64,000 bases of DNA. It comes from Promethearchaeota archaeon (lineage in GTDB: Archaea; Asgardarchaeota; Lokiarchaeia; Sigynarchaeales; SOKP01). The notes below the pieces were generated by a model. That model was not told the origin of the DNA and made no database searches. It saw nothing but the letters and a program-made list of their open reading frames with translations. The stretch's first letter is position 1. Each line of letters starts with the position of its first letter. Positions 17,266 through 26,821 of this stretch are shown here, in pieces. The position numbers were made by a program, and so were the translations under genes. The stretch is from the NCBI GenBank assembly GCA_019058515.1, contig JAHPYY010000209.1, positions 27,781-91,780 of the forward strand, written 5' to 3'.

Positions 17266-17760
17266 TTGAGCAAAAATATTATCTCTAAAGTTGTTGAAAT
17301 CGATAACGCTTCTAAGGACCAAGTAATTAAAGCATTGTATTCTGAAGCTGTTTGGCGTGATATTTCTCCAGTAAAAGAAATCGACGCTCATTTCCCTTCA
17401 CCAAATGTTTTGTACAGCAAAATAAGAGACGAAATCAAGGTTGTAAAAGTACCAATCGAGATTGAAGGAGAATTAATCTTCTCAGACCTTGGAGAAGAAG
17501 CAGGGAAAGGAAGACTAATAGAATTTAACATGAGAAATAACAAAGATGTTGATAGATTTGAGGGAAGAATTAGAATTAAATCATTATCCCCAACCCAGAC
17601 TAAAATAGGTGTTTTTATCCAAGAATTAAAACTTACCAGCGAATTTTTAAATCTACTTGGAGGTGCTTCGGAATTAATCCTGCGAACAAAACTAACAGAG
17701 TTATTACGCAATTTAGAACGATTGTGTAAAAATGATAAGTTAAAGGAGTTAATAATATAA
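17266..17760 (+). CDS. SRPBCC/START-like ligand-binding protein
   Basis: 164 residues. An opening strand (IISKVVEIDN) is followed by a helix containing W32, then alternating beta strands (RLIEFNMRNN, FEGRIRIKSL, TKIGVFIQEL) and a long C-terminal helix (LILRTKLTELLRNLERLC), the order expected of an SRPBCC helix-grip fold. Such folds bind lipids or other hydrophobic ligands. The start is TTG 17266. The gene is followed within 42 bases by the longin-like gene, so the two are probably cotranscribed. The fold call is by pattern only. Confidence 0.6.
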   Translation: MSKNIISKVVEIDNASKDQVIKALYSEAVWRDISPVKEIDAHFPSPNVLYSKIRDEIKVVKVPIEIEGELIFSDLGEEAGKGRLIEFNMRNNKDVDRFEGRIRIKSLSPTQTKIGVFIQELKLTSEFLNLLGGASELILRTKLTELLRNLERLCKNDKLKELII

Positions 17761-17801
17761 GAAAATACATCAATAGTGAAGTATGAAATATTAGTGAAAA
17801 A

Positions 17802-18647
17802 ATGAATATTTGGATTCTTGACAGTCAATCTGGTGTTACCTTGTTGTATAAACCTCATATGGAATTAATGATTAACGAAGACCTAATTTCAGGATTACTT
17901 ACGGCTTTAAATCAATTCACCGTGATCGAGTTTAAACAAGGAATAGAAGGCTTAGAAATGGCGGGACTTAGATGGGTTTATCTGGAAGAAAAAGACTACA
18001 ATTTGCTCTTTATTGCTGCAGACACGAAAGAAGTTAATACAGTGATGCTAAGAGCGCGTTTGAATGTCATAAAACAATCATTTGTAGATATGTATGTTAA
18101 AAGTAAAAGCCATTGGAAAAGACTATGGAATGGAAATGTAGAAGTATTCTTTCCTTTCAGGGATACAATCGAGGAGTATTACACCCAATGGAAGCAAGCT
18201 GAAAGCATCACCAGTATTGCAGAATTTGTTGACATTTTGGGAATCATACAAAATGTATTAAACACTGTCCAGAATGTAGTAATTTCACTGAGCGATTCTC
18301 AAAAAGAACGAATAATAACGAAAGTGGAAAAAATGTTCCACGCGTTCAGAACTCAAGAGATCATAAAGGATAATCCGGAATTAAGCAAAATTTCGTTTGA
18401 TCGAACATCTGGTTTTGATATTATCAACATAAATCCGAACAATTGTAATTTCATCGTAGTCGAAAAAGAAATCATTAACATTCTCAAATCAGTTATTGAA
18501 ATTATTAAGAGGGAAATTGGATTAATAAATAGTTTGCATTATTTCATTCAAGAAAACTTATTCGATTATGTATTTAACAACTACGCTTTGCTGAAAGATT
18601 TAAACTTGGATAAATTCTTACTACAACTATTTCTACTTAAGGCTTAA
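17802..18647 (+). CDS. Longin/roadblock-like domain protein
   Basis: 281 residues. Residues ~1-100 (MNIWILDSQSGVTLLY, EDLISGLLTALNQF, LRWVYLEEKDYNLLFIAAD) show the alternating strand-helix order and the W-I-L-D start of the longin/roadblock-like proteins common in Asgard archaea, which partner Ras-family GTPases in eukaryotes and bacteria. The rest is helical and unassigned. The L-x-SG-x-L-x-A-x-x-x-F motif is shared with the C-terminus of the TPR protein at 48162-50201, supporting the call. It is probably cotranscribed with the SRPBCC gene. Confidence 0.7.
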   Translation: MNIWILDSQSGVTLLYKPHMELMINEDLISGLLTALNQFTVIEFKQGIEGLEMAGLRWVYLEEKDYNLLFIAADTKEVNTVMLRARLNVIKQSFVDMYVKSKSHWKRLWNGNVEVFFPFRDTIEEYYTQWKQAESITSIAEFVDILGIIQNVLNTVQNVVISLSDSQKERIITKVEKMFHAFRTQEIIKDNPELSKISFDRTSGFDIININPNNCNFIVVEKEIINILKSVIEIIKREIGLINSLHYFIQENLFDYVFNNYALLKDLNLDKFLLQLFLLKA

Positions 18648-18817
18648 AGTAGCTTCTTATTTTTAGTGGTTTCCTTCAATACATTAAAAATTAACCTGTT
18701 ATAACTATTATTCTCATTTCACATTCTATAATAATTGACCCAACGCAAGTCAACGATTAGATTTATTAAAATGGATTTATTTACATTATTATTAAAACTC
18801 AATAACACACCCTAAAG

Positions 18818-20116
18818 TTGCTGAACCTTCCCTTATTATTAATAATTTTTACGTTCTTTGTGTTTATAATAATTAGTTACACTAAAAAGGGAGTAGATTT
18901 TGTAGCGATATCTTTGTTGTGTTGCTTTTTAGCCGCGACCATTACAGGTTTAACATACGAATTAGACATATTGGATTTTGTCTCATATGTTGAATGGGAA
19001 GCAATAATTATAATTATGAGTATGAGTATCATTACCAAGATAGCACAAGATTCCAACATTTTAGAATTCGTCGCCGTAAAACTGTTTAAACTGTCAAGGG
19101 GTAACCGGAGATTGTTTTTTTACATTCTGTGCGTTATCACCACCCTTCTCGCTGCTATTATAAACGATGTAGTAGTTGTATTAATACTTGCTCCAGTTGT
19201 TATCCGACTGTGCCACTTCCTAAAAATCCGAGCCGGAACCTACCTTATGGGTATGACTATCTGTATAAACATTGGTTCTATTATTACCCCTTTCAGTTCA
19301 GGTGAAAACATTATCATCTCCACCGCATTTAATTTGGATGTTGCATATTTTGTTCAAAATTTTTGGATTTTCTCGTTTTTGTTGTTATTCTTGACAATTT
19401 TCTTAATTGACTGGTTTTTTTTGCGAAAAGAACCAAACATCGAAGGAGAGCAAAAGAAGTTCGTAATGGAATTAGTAGACGCAGACATTCTGGTCAAAAA
19501 CAAAAAGATGTTTTACTTTAATTCGATTGCGATAATAGTTACTATCGCGTTATTTGCGATTCTACCGTTATACTTAACCGCTATGATTTCCGCGTTAATT
19601 TTAGTCCTAGTGAATAGAAAATACACCAATAAACCAATGGGAGAGCTATTGAAAGATATAGAATGGGAAATCATCTTTTTCTTTATCTCGCTTTATGTAG
19701 TCGTTGGATGTATGATAGAAGCGGGATTCGACGAAATATTTAAAGCGATTCCCTTCCAAGAGGTAGACCCTTTTCTCATTTCTTTTATCATTCTTATCGC
19801 TGTAAGCTTAATCTCGGGAGTTGTAGCAAACACTCCTACGGCCTTAATATTTATCCCTATAATCGACACTTTAATAACTTCGTTTAACTTTCCTTCAGTT
19901 CCACTTCTGTTTGCGTTTATCATTGCTATCAATTTAGGAGGTAACATAATCCCTCAAGGAGCAGCCTGCGATATGATGACCCTCAAAATTGCTCAAAACT
20001 CAGGTGTAGAGAACCTTAATTTCAAGCGATTGCTAAAAGTTGGAGCTTCATTCGCAGTGATTCACATTTTATGCTCATTGCTGTATTTACTGATACTGAT
20101 CCCTTTTAATCTATAG
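18818..20116 (+). CDS. ArsB/NhaD-type ion transporter (IT superfamily)
   Basis: 432 residues with about eleven membrane segments. VEWEAIIIIMSMSIITKIAQ and the two re-entrant signatures AAIINDVVVVLILAPV and GVVANTPTALIFIP are characteristic of the ArsB/NhaD/P-protein group, which moves anions or exchanges Na+/H+. The conserved GGNIIPQGAACDMM follows near the C-terminus. Substrate cannot be told; no arsenate reductase or ArsR gene is adjacent, which weakens an arsenite role. Start TTG 18818. Confidence 0.87.
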   Translation: MLNLPLLLIIFTFFVFIIISYTKKGVDFVAISLLCCFLAATITGLTYELDILDFVSYVEWEAIIIIMSMSIITKIAQDSNILEFVAVKLFKLSRGNRRLFFYILCVITTLLAAIINDVVVVLILAPVVIRLCHFLKIRAGTYLMGMTICINIGSIITPFSSGENIIISTAFNLDVAYFVQNFWIFSFLLLFLTIFLIDWFFLRKEPNIEGEQKKFVMELVDADILVKNKKMFYFNSIAIIVTIALFAILPLYLTAMISALILVLVNRKYTNKPMGELLKDIEWEIIFFFISLYVVVGCMIEAGFDEIFKAIPFQEVDPFLISFIILIAVSLISGVVANTPTALIFIPIIDTLITSFNFPSVPLLFAFIIAINLGGNIIPQGAACDMMTLKIAQNSGVENLNFKRLLKVGASFAVIHILCSLLYLLILIPFNL

Positions 20117-20189
20117 TCTACAATCTTAAAATTTTTTTTTGTAATTTAATTTGTGACATTTTACGCTCCAGCTAACCCATCTTCGGCGT

Positions 20190-20226
20190 GTTTTTAAGCG
20201 CTTTAACTTGCGCAAACTTTAAAAAC
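20190..20226. promoter_or_regulatory. Imperfect palindrome before transporter gene
   Basis: Outer arms GTTTTTAA / TTAAAAAC with inner arms GCGC / GCGC around an eight-base loop. It lies between the two transporter genes and immediately upstream of a TATA-like CTTTTATAAC at about 20240. The position fits an operator for the downstream gene or a hairpin at the end of the upstream transcript. Confidence 0.45.
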
Positions 20227-20279
20227 AATTGAAATGATTCTTTTATAACTTTAACTTAAAATTAGCGAAATGAGTACAA

Positions 20280-21653
20280 ATGTCTGATATATTAAATGAC
20301 AAAGTGGAATACGAAACAACCACTTCAAAACTTAACGTCTTCTTCTGGGCAATGTACGATTTAGCAAATACGATCTATTCAATGGTGATTGTAAGTTTAA
20401 TCATCAATCGGTACATCTTAGTGATTGGGCAACTCGAATACGGTTTAACTTACGGTGATGTCAGCTTAATCTACGGAATTGTTAGCGGAATTATGCAAAT
20501 AGGTGTTGCAATCTGTGTGCCGTTCATTGGTGCTCTTAGCGACAGAGCCGGAAGGCGAAAGCCCTTTGTAATAAGTTTAACAGGGATAATTATACTTTTT
20601 GCAAGTCTTTTAGGTTTTTTCCATGATTTAACCACAGTTATTCTGTTTTATGTCATTGCTAACGTAGCGTACCAGTTTAGCTTGACTTTCTACGATGCTA
20701 TGCTTGCTTTCATCGCAAAACGAGAAGATTTGGGGAAAGTAGCTGGTTTTGGAGTGGCATGGGGTTATCTCGGAACAATTATATCACTTGTCGTTTTACT
20801 CCCTCTTATGTTTACATTCGGAGATGTTGTATCATCCCCAAATGTCGGTCCACTTTCTTACGGATATACGGGGGAATGGATCACTTTCGTGTTACCAATG
20901 ATATTATTTCTCGTGTTAGGGATCCCTATCTTCTTTGTGCGTGAAAAGCAGAAGAAAGGTAAGCTTCCACCTATCGGAAAGCTGTTTAAAGATACTTATC
21001 AACAATTGAAAAGCACATTTAAAGATATACGATCTCATAGACCAATGTTCATATTTATTATCGGTTACTTTTTCGTAGCAGATATCGCGAATGTAATTGT
21101 ACTCTATATGTTACCCTTAGTAACAGACGGACTTATCATAGGTACTGATGGCGATCCTTCTGATATTTTTGGTACATTATTTATTATCATTGCTACGATT
21201 TCGGCTGTCGTTTTTACGTATTTTGTAGGTAAATTTGGCGAGAAATACGGAGGAAAAAAAGCATTTTACCTTGTAGGGCTATTATGGGGGATTTCAATAA
21301 CTCTTGGAGCAGTTTTAATTTTTGCGTATCCATATATTAATATCGGCTTTAACCTACCATTCATTTTGTGTATTCTGGTTGGAGTTATCGCGGGACCCGC
21401 TTTAGGTGGTACATGGACAGCCCAACGGGTTATGGTGGTGGAGCTTGCACCAAAAGAGAAATTCGGAGAATACTTTGGTTTTTCAAAACTTAGCGGTAAA
21501 GTATCTTCATCGATTGGACCTATAGTTTTTGGAACAGTACTTACCACTTACGATATTATTGGTAAGTACGCGTACGGTTGGGCGTTGATAAGTGTTGGGG
21601 TTGTATTAGCAATTGGAATCCTTATCATAACGCAGATAAAGAAGCAAACCTAA
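20280..21653 (+). CDS. MFS transporter, UMF1/Atg22-like
   Basis: 457 residues, about twelve membrane segments. The N-terminal FFWAMYDLANTIYSMVIVS is the hallmark of the Atg22/UMF1 branch of the major facilitator superfamily, and GALSDRAGRRKPF (about 85-97) is the MFS loop 2-3 motif. Atg22 exports amino acids from the yeast vacuole; prokaryotic relatives have unknown substrates. The ATG at 20280 follows a plausible promoter and the 20190-20226 palindrome. Next to it, on the opposite strand, is glutamate dehydrogenase, which would fit an amino-acid substrate, but that is inference. Confidence 0.9.
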   Translation: MSDILNDKVEYETTTSKLNVFFWAMYDLANTIYSMVIVSLIINRYILVIGQLEYGLTYGDVSLIYGIVSGIMQIGVAICVPFIGALSDRAGRRKPFVISLTGIIILFASLLGFFHDLTTVILFYVIANVAYQFSLTFYDAMLAFIAKREDLGKVAGFGVAWGYLGTIISLVVLLPLMFTFGDVVSSPNVGPLSYGYTGEWITFVLPMILFLVLGIPIFFVREKQKKGKLPPIGKLFKDTYQQLKSTFKDIRSHRPMFIFIIGYFFVADIANVIVLYMLPLVTDGLIIGTDGDPSDIFGTLFIIIATISAVVFTYFVGKFGEKYGGKKAFYLVGLLWGISITLGAVLIFAYPYINIGFNLPFILCILVGVIAGPALGGTWTAQRVMVVELAPKEKFGEYFGFSKLSGKVSSSIGPIVFGTVLTTYDIIGKYAYGWALISVGVVLAIGILIITQIKKQT

Positions 21654-21757
21654 TTGAAATTCATTCCTTTTTTTTTTTGTTAATAATATTATTAGTTAGA
21701 TTACTATAAAATATTAGATAAAAGAAAAAGAAAAGTGTTGTAAATAAGAGAAGACTC

Positions 21758-23008
21758 TTATATCCAACCCCTCAACCGCATAGCTTCTATAACTCGTTCA
21801 ACTGCAACAATATATGCGCCCATACGGTTATCTGCTTGATATTTCTGAGCGATGTTAACTGTGGATCGATACGCTCTCGTCATTATGCGGTCCAATGCTT
21901 CGAATACTTCCTTTTCGGTCCAGAAATAGCGGTAATACCCCTGTACCATTTCAAAATAGCTAACGGTGACTCCTCCTGCGTTGCAAAGGAAATCAGGTAT
22001 AACGGGTATTCCTTTCTCATACAAGATTTTGTCCGCTTCTGGGGTAGTAGGTCCATTGGCCAACTCAGCGATTATTTTGCTTTTTATATTATCAGCGTTT
22101 TGTTTGGTTATGACATTTTCTAACGCTGCGGGAACTAAGACATCGCACTCCAGTTCTAAGAGGTCTTCGTTTGAAATGTACTCAGTGTTTTCTAATCCTT
22201 TTAAGGCTCCATTTCTTGCCTTGTGGTCAAACGCTTGCATTGGATCGATTCCATCTCGATTATACACCCCCCCTTTACTGTCTGATGCAGCGACTATATT
22301 ACATCCGTATTCGTCTTTTAATAATTGAGCGGCGTAGTATCCAGCATTACCGTAGCCTTGGACTACGACATCTGAATTTTTTAAATCTATCGATAGATCT
22401 TTAGCCGCTTCTCTAATGCAATAAGTTCCTCCTTTAGCAGTTGCAACGCCTCGACCGGCGCTTCCTCCCAGCGGAAGTGGTTTACCAGTAATTACTGATG
22501 GTGCACTTTTTCTAACAATCGTTTCGTACTCGTCCATCATCCACGACATTATCTGCGGATTAGTATATACATCAGGCGCTGGAACATCTATGTCTGGCCC
22601 GATAAAATCAGCTAATTTCCTAATAAATCCTCGAGCTAACTTTTCGAGTTCGTTATTACTCATTCCTTTTGGATTACAAATAATCCCCCCCTTTCCTCCT
22701 CCTAAAGGAATGTCCACGCATGCCGTTTTCCAAGTCATCCACGCGCTTAGGGCTTTAACCAAGGAGGCGCTTTCTGCAGGATGCCAACGAATCCCTCCTT
22801 TACAGGGCCCTCGGGAGCTGTTGTATTGGCTTCGAAAGCCTTTAAAACTCTTAATTGAGCCATCGTCCATCTTAATAGTTATCCTGACCTCAACAAATCG
22901 TTCGGGTTCGCTCAATGCGTCGTAGGTTTCTTGGTTGACGTTCATGAGGTCGCAAGCGTGTCTTAATTGCAGCTGCGAGATTTTGAAAGGATCTAATTCT
23001 TCACCCAT
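21758..23008 (-). CDS. gdhA: Glutamate dehydrogenase (Glu/Leu/Phe/Val family)
   Basis: 416 residues, normal hexameric GDH length. N-terminal substrate domain with [22 protein letters not shown] and the PLGGGKGGI glycine/lysine motif; catalytic PAPDVYTN region; NAD(P)-binding domain [17 protein letters not shown]-terminal [18 protein letters not shown]. It catalyses reversible oxidative deamination of glutamate to 2-oxoglutarate and ammonia, linking amino-acid catabolism with nitrogen assimilation. With glutamine synthetase at 59904 and the GltD-like fusion downstream, it makes a coherent nitrogen theme. Glutamate specificity is likely but not proven. Confidence 0.93.
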   Translation of the reverse strand: MGEELDPFKISQLQLRHACDLMNVNQETYDALSEPERFVEVRITIKMDDGSIKSFKGFRSQYNSSRGPCKGGIRWHPAESASLVKALSAWMTWKTACVDIPLGGGKGGIICNPKGMSNNELEKLARGFIRKLADFIGPDIDVPAPDVYTNPQIMSWMMDEYETIVRKSAPSVITGKPLPLGGSAGRGVATAKGGTYCIREAAKDLSIDLKNSDVVVQGYGNAGYYAAQLLKDEYGCNIVAASDSKGGVYNRDGIDPMQAFDHKARNGALKGLENTEYISNEDLLELECDVLVPAALENVITKQNADNIKSKIIAELANGPTTPEADKILYEKGIPVIPDFLCNAGGVTVSYFEMVQGYYRYFWTEKEVFEALDRIMTRAYRSTVNIAQKYQADNRMGAYIVAVERVIEAMRLRGWI

Positions 23009-23379
23009 AACAAATTTTCACCATAAAGTTGTTCAATTTTTAAGGATATGTATTTAAAACGAGTTAAATAAAGTTCAAGTATAATATTTTATAGAATTTA
23101 AATCTATAAATACCTTTACTTCGCAAAGAGTAGGAATTGTTTCCCATCTCTTTACGTATCTAAGTGCTTGTAAGTACACATTAATATATTAGGGAAATTA
23201 AAGTTAAGCTTAGATGCGAAATTATCGGTTAGCAATAAAGTTAGTAAAAGCGATTTCTAATAAAAGAATTTTAATTCAGGAACCTACAGCACTCCTTCAA
23301 ATTTGGGAGTCTTGGACACAAATGTATAAAAACCGACATATTATTATTTAATATACTAAAAAATGCTTAAGGTGAAAAA
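23009..23379. other. Intergenic stretch with hairpin and decayed gene end
   Basis: Holds a hairpin at 23125-23153 (AAAGAG/CTCTTT with an inner GGAA/TTCC) and a decayed match to the 3' end of the 921-residue oxidoreductase gene, listed separately. A TATA-like TTATTATTTAATATA around 23340-23356 is well placed for the GYD gene. Confidence 0.5.
23214..23300 (-). pseudogene. Decayed copy of the 3' end of the HdrC-GltD-HdrB fusion gene
   Basis: On the minus strand this stretch contains CTAACTTTATTGCTAACCG, nearly identical to the bases encoding the ANFIAKR end of the intact gene at about 23760-23800, preceded by a degenerate CP...C..C stretch at the expected position. There is no open frame through it. 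On the plus strand a 45-codon ATG frame exists, but it is the antisense of this remnant. The match is short, so the call is moderate. Confidence 0.45.
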
Positions 23380-23673
23380 ATGGCAATTTTCATAGTTCTT
23401 GGCAGTTTAACCCAAGAAGGAATCACTAAAATTAAGGATTCTCCCCAGAGATTTAAGGCTGCAGAAAAATTAGCGGACTCACTTGGTGGAAAAATCAAAG
23501 AGTTTTACTACACAATGGGACGTTATGATTTCGTTGCGATTACTGAGTCTCCCAGTTATGAAGCAATGATGAAAGCACTTTTTATCCTTGGGAGTACTGG
23601 TGCAATTAGAACAGAAACGCTACAAGCAATCCCTATGGACGACGCTGTAAATATCATCAAAGAATTACCATAA
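23380..23673 (+). CDS. GYD-domain protein
   Basis: 97 residues, single GYD domain: GSLTQEGITKIKDSPQRF at the start and MGRYDFVAITESPS (47-60) carrying the name-giving motif (here GRYD), in a dimeric alpha/beta-barrel fold. Biochemical role unknown in the family. GGTG lies just before ATG 23380. It lies between the decayed copy and the intact copy of the large oxidoreductase's 3' end. Confidence 0.88.
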   Translation: MAIFIVLGSLTQEGITKIKDSPQRFKAAEKLADSLGGKIKEFYYTMGRYDFVAITESPSYEAMMKALFILGSTGAIRTETLQAIPMDDAVNIIKELP

Positions 23674-23756
23674 AATTTCCTAAAAAATATACTTATTTTT
23701 TTTTTATTTTTGAATTTAATTTATTTATTTAAAGCTTATTATGTTAATGAAAATTC

Positions 23757-26522
23757 TTAAATGAGAAGTAACCGCTTAGCGATAAAGTTAGCGAGATCGA
23801 TAATCTTTAAATTTGTATCTTTTCCTCCGTTTTCGATGGTATAACAGTTGTAGTGGGTTAAACATTTGGGGCAAGTGACTATGAAATAATCCGCTCCAGT
23901 CTCGATGGCTTCTTTAATTCTTTGTTCTTGAAGCGCTCTTGAATACTCGTCACAACAAATGTAGGCTGATACACCGCAACACAACGCGTCGCTTTTGATG
24001 TTTTTCATTTCTACTAATTCAACATTCGGAAGTTTATTGATTATGGCGCGTGGAGCGTCGTAAACCTTGCTTAATCTTCCCAATCTGCACGAATCGTGAT
24101 AGGTAACTCGAACTTTTTCGAGGTTAGGAAAGGAAATAGTATCCAGTATTCCTGAATTTAAAAGGTATTCTGTAAAATGGATAACTTCAAAATCAAAATC
24201 CTTAGGATCGTTTACAAATTTGTTATAAACATGCTTCCAAATGTAATACCCCTCCGCACAGTTAACCACTATAGTTTTTACTCCCGCATCCTTGTAAAGT
24301 TTAATGTTTTTCTGGACTAGTTTTTTAAAACTTACTAAATCTCCTTGCCAATATAGGTCGTGACCACAACATTTTTCTTCCGGTGAAACTACAGGGGTTA
24401 TTCCCGCTAAATTTAAAATCTCTACCACCGATATGGGGATATTTAAATAATTGACTTCGTTAATTTGTCCTAGTAGATCTCTATCTTCAAGGGGGTTTAA
24501 CTCAAATTCAGACCAATCTCTTCCTTCGTTGCACGAGTTTGAGTCGAAATCACAAGAGTGGCAAGTACCACATTTCAAGCATCTTAACGCTTCTTTAGTT
24601 GCTTGTTCCACATCCAATCCGATTTCAACTTCAGAAAAATCTCTCACTCTTTCTTTTTCATCGAGGTGTTTAAAGCCGGACCTTTGCACGCTTTCAGCGT
24701 ACTTTTTTGGGATAGGAGAGGTTCTGTTGGAGGAATAGTTCACTCGTTCGCTTTTCAAATCTTTTCCTTCTAGATACCGCATAATTGAAATTGCAGCTTC
24801 TCTTCCGTCCGTTATAGCTTGAATCGCTACAGGGTTGGAATTTAATTTAACATCGCCTCCAGCGAACACATCTGACAGGTTAGTTTCGTAGGTCACCTCG
24901 TCAACCACGAGTTTTCCCCATTTTTTTTCCAACTTATTCTCAAACGCAGCATCAATTCCGTTCAAATCGGTAGTTTGCCCTATGGCGAGAATGAGGAAAT
25001 CAATTTTCATCTTGAATTCTGAATTTTCGATCGCAATTGGTCTTCTTCTACCCGATTTATCAGGTTTTCCGAGTTCCATCTTAATGCATTCCGTTTCTAA
25101 ACAACTGTTATTTGTATCTTCGATGATGCATACGGGGTTTGTTAGTAACTCAAACTCGACATTTTCTTCTAGCGCCATCTTAATTTCTTCCCTTCTCGCG
25201 GGCATCTCGTTTTCTGAACGACGGTATATTAGTTTTACAGTTTTTGCTCCTAATCGAATTGCCGTTCTGGCCGAATCAATTGCGGTGTCTCCTCCTCCCG
25301 CCACCCCTACAATTTTTCCTTTAATCTTTTGCGCTAGTTTTTCTTGCTCCTTTTTTGACGAGTTTGATTTATATAGAAAATCGATTCCCTCCATTACCTG
25401 CTTTAATTCTGATCCTTCTATGTCCATTTTAATACCTTGTTGTAAACCTACAGCAACAAAAAACGCCTTGTATCCTTGCTGTTTTAGGTCAGAATAGGTT
25501 AATTTTGAACCAATTGGAGTATTTATTTTAATTTCTACACCCAGCGATTCTACGAGATTAATCTCGTAATCTAATAGATCTTTAGGCAACCTATAATTAG
25601 GAATTCCTACCTGTAACATGCCACCTTTATAAGGAGAAGCTTCGAAGATAGTGGGCTTATATCCACTTTGTACCAAATAATACGCTGCGGTAATTCCTGC
25701 AGGTCCGGATCCTATTATCGCTACTTTATCTTTTGTAAGTTCAATTGGTTTAGCTTCGGGTATTGGCTTGTTTTTCAACTCCCAATCCGTAACAAATCTT
25801 TTTAAAGCGCGAATAGCGATGGGGGCTTCGATCGTTTGTCTATTACAAGCGCTTTCACATGGTTGTGTACAAACGCGACCACATACTAATGGTAATGGAT
25901 TTTTGAGCCGGATCAAATCTGAAGCTTCTTGATATTTACCTTCAGCAATTAGGGAAATATATCCTTGAACATCGACTCCAGCAGGACATGCATCGTTACA
26001 GGGGGGAACTGAATTCATGAAAGGAGAACACCCAACGAAGTAGGCGATCTCTCCACTTGATGAGATTTTGAGATTGTTTTTAGTTAGAAATGTCATTCTG
26101 TTTTTAATCTTAATCTTATCATTTGCCATTAAATAGCCTAAATTCGTGTAATCTCTATTATAGTGACAAGCTTTTTTTTCTAAATCAAGTGGTTCGTAGT
26201 CGCTCGAAAGAGTGCGGAGTTTCTGTACAATTTCAACAATATTCACACCAACTTTATTTTTGTACATCGGACAATACTCTAAACATGTTCCACAAGTCAA
26301 ACAGTTCCAAATATTCGAAGCTTGTAAGGTCTCTTCAATTGTAAGCAAATTTAAATCCGCAATTAGTCTTCTTGGGTTAAATGCTCCTGAATAGGAATAA
26401 GGGCACACATTAACGCATTTATTGCAGGAATAGCAGTATTTGGTGGATTCGAACAAATTTTCGAAAAAGAAGGTTTTTAAGTCAGATTCTCCTTCCGATG
26501 TTTCTATTTTTACCTCATCCAT
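23757..26522 (-). CDS. Fused HdrC-like / GltD-like / HdrB(CCG)-like oxidoreductase
   Basis: 921 residues. Residues ~1-150: HdrC-like domain with two 4Fe-4S motifs (CYSCNKCVNVCPYS and CLTCGTCLEYCPMY). ~170-640: glutamate-synthase-small-subunit-like flavoprotein, beginning with cysteine motifs (NDACPAGVDV, PLVCGRVCTQPCESACNR), then FAD-binding IGSGPAGITAAYYL and NAD(P)-binding VAGGGDTAIDSARTA, ending VFAGGD. ~660-690: cysteine cluster CLKCGTCHSC. ~730-915: HdrB/GlpC-type CCG domains (EKCCGHDLYW, YHDSCRLGR, ALCCGVS, VTCPKC). It probably transfers electrons between NAD(P)H and a thiol/disulfide or another redox partner, possibly by flavin-based bifurcation; the partner is unknown. It stands alone on its strand. 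Confidence 0.88.
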   Translation of the reverse strand: MDEVKIETSEGESDLKTFFFENLFESTKYCYSCNKCVNVCPYSYSGAFNPRRLIADLNLLTIEETLQASNIWNCLTCGTCLEYCPMYKNKVGVNIVEIVQKLRTLSSDYEPLDLEKKACHYNRDYTNLGYLMANDKIKIKNRMTFLTKNNLKISSSGEIAYFVGCSPFMNSVPPCNDACPAGVDVQGYISLIAEGKYQEASDLIRLKNPLPLVCGRVCTQPCESACNRQTIEAPIAIRALKRFVTDWELKNKPIPEAKPIELTKDKVAIIGSGPAGITAAYYLVQSGYKPTIFEASPYKGGMLQVGIPNYRLPKDLLDYEINLVESLGVEIKINTPIGSKLTYSDLKQQGYKAFFVAVGLQQGIKMDIEGSELKQVMEGIDFLYKSNSSKKEQEKLAQKIKGKIVGVAGGGDTAIDSARTAIRLGAKTVKLIYRRSENEMPARREEIKMALEENVEFELLTNPVCIIEDTNNSCLETECIKMELGKPDKSGRRRPIAIENSEFKMKIDFLILAIGQTTDLNGIDAAFENKLEKKWGKLVVDEVTYETNLSDVFAGGDVKLNSNPVAIQAITDGREAAISIMRYLEGKDLKSERVNYSSNRTSPIPKKYAESVQRSGFKHLDEKERVRDFSEVEIGLDVEQATKEALRCLKCGTCHSCDFDSNSCNEGRDWSEFELNPLEDRDLLGQINEVNYLNIPISVVEILNLAGITPVVSPEEKCCGHDLYWQGDLVSFKKLVQKNIKLYKDAGVKTIVVNCAEGYYIWKHVYNKFVNDPKDFDFEVIHFTEYLLNSGILDTISFPNLEKVRVTYHDSCRLGRLSKVYDAPRAIINKLPNVELVEMKNIKSDALCCGVSAYICCDEYSRALQEQRIKEAIETGADYFIVTCPKCLTHYNCYTIENGGKDTNLKIIDLANFIAKRLLLI

Positions 26523-26821
26523 AGGATTAACCTGGTTTTCTATTAGTTTTCTATTTTAAAATTTTCTCGATTAATCGATATAAATTGTAATTAAATTTCA
26601 GAATAGGCTAGTATAAGGAAGTAATTCTTAAACGTTTTTCAATTGTTGCAATGTTAATAAATCGTAAAAATTTATAAAGCTTTCAGCATGTTTTTGTGGA
26701 AATTATTTCCCATTTGGAATTTATCACTTTTCTGAATTAAACTGCGTTAATTTCGGACGAATTTATTGTAATTATCGTATCTGAATAGTTTTTTAAAAGA
26801 TTTTATCCTTTATTCTTCAAT
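26523..26821. other. Non-coding gap between divergent genes
   Basis: About 300 bases between the large oxidoreductase gene and the dead M20 gene, which point away from each other. AT-rich with TATA-like runs (for example around 26665); nothing else seen. Confidence 0.4.

Noticed and set aside
23214..23351. 45-codon ATG frame on the plus strand (MRNYRLAIKLVKAIS...)
   Set aside because: Its first part is the antisense of a decayed copy of the oxidoreductase gene end; no ribosome-binding site.
24982..25497. 171-codon plus-strand frame inside the large oxidoreductase gene
   Set aside because: Antisense shadow of the GltD-like domain; serine/phenylalanine/leucine-rich with no motif.
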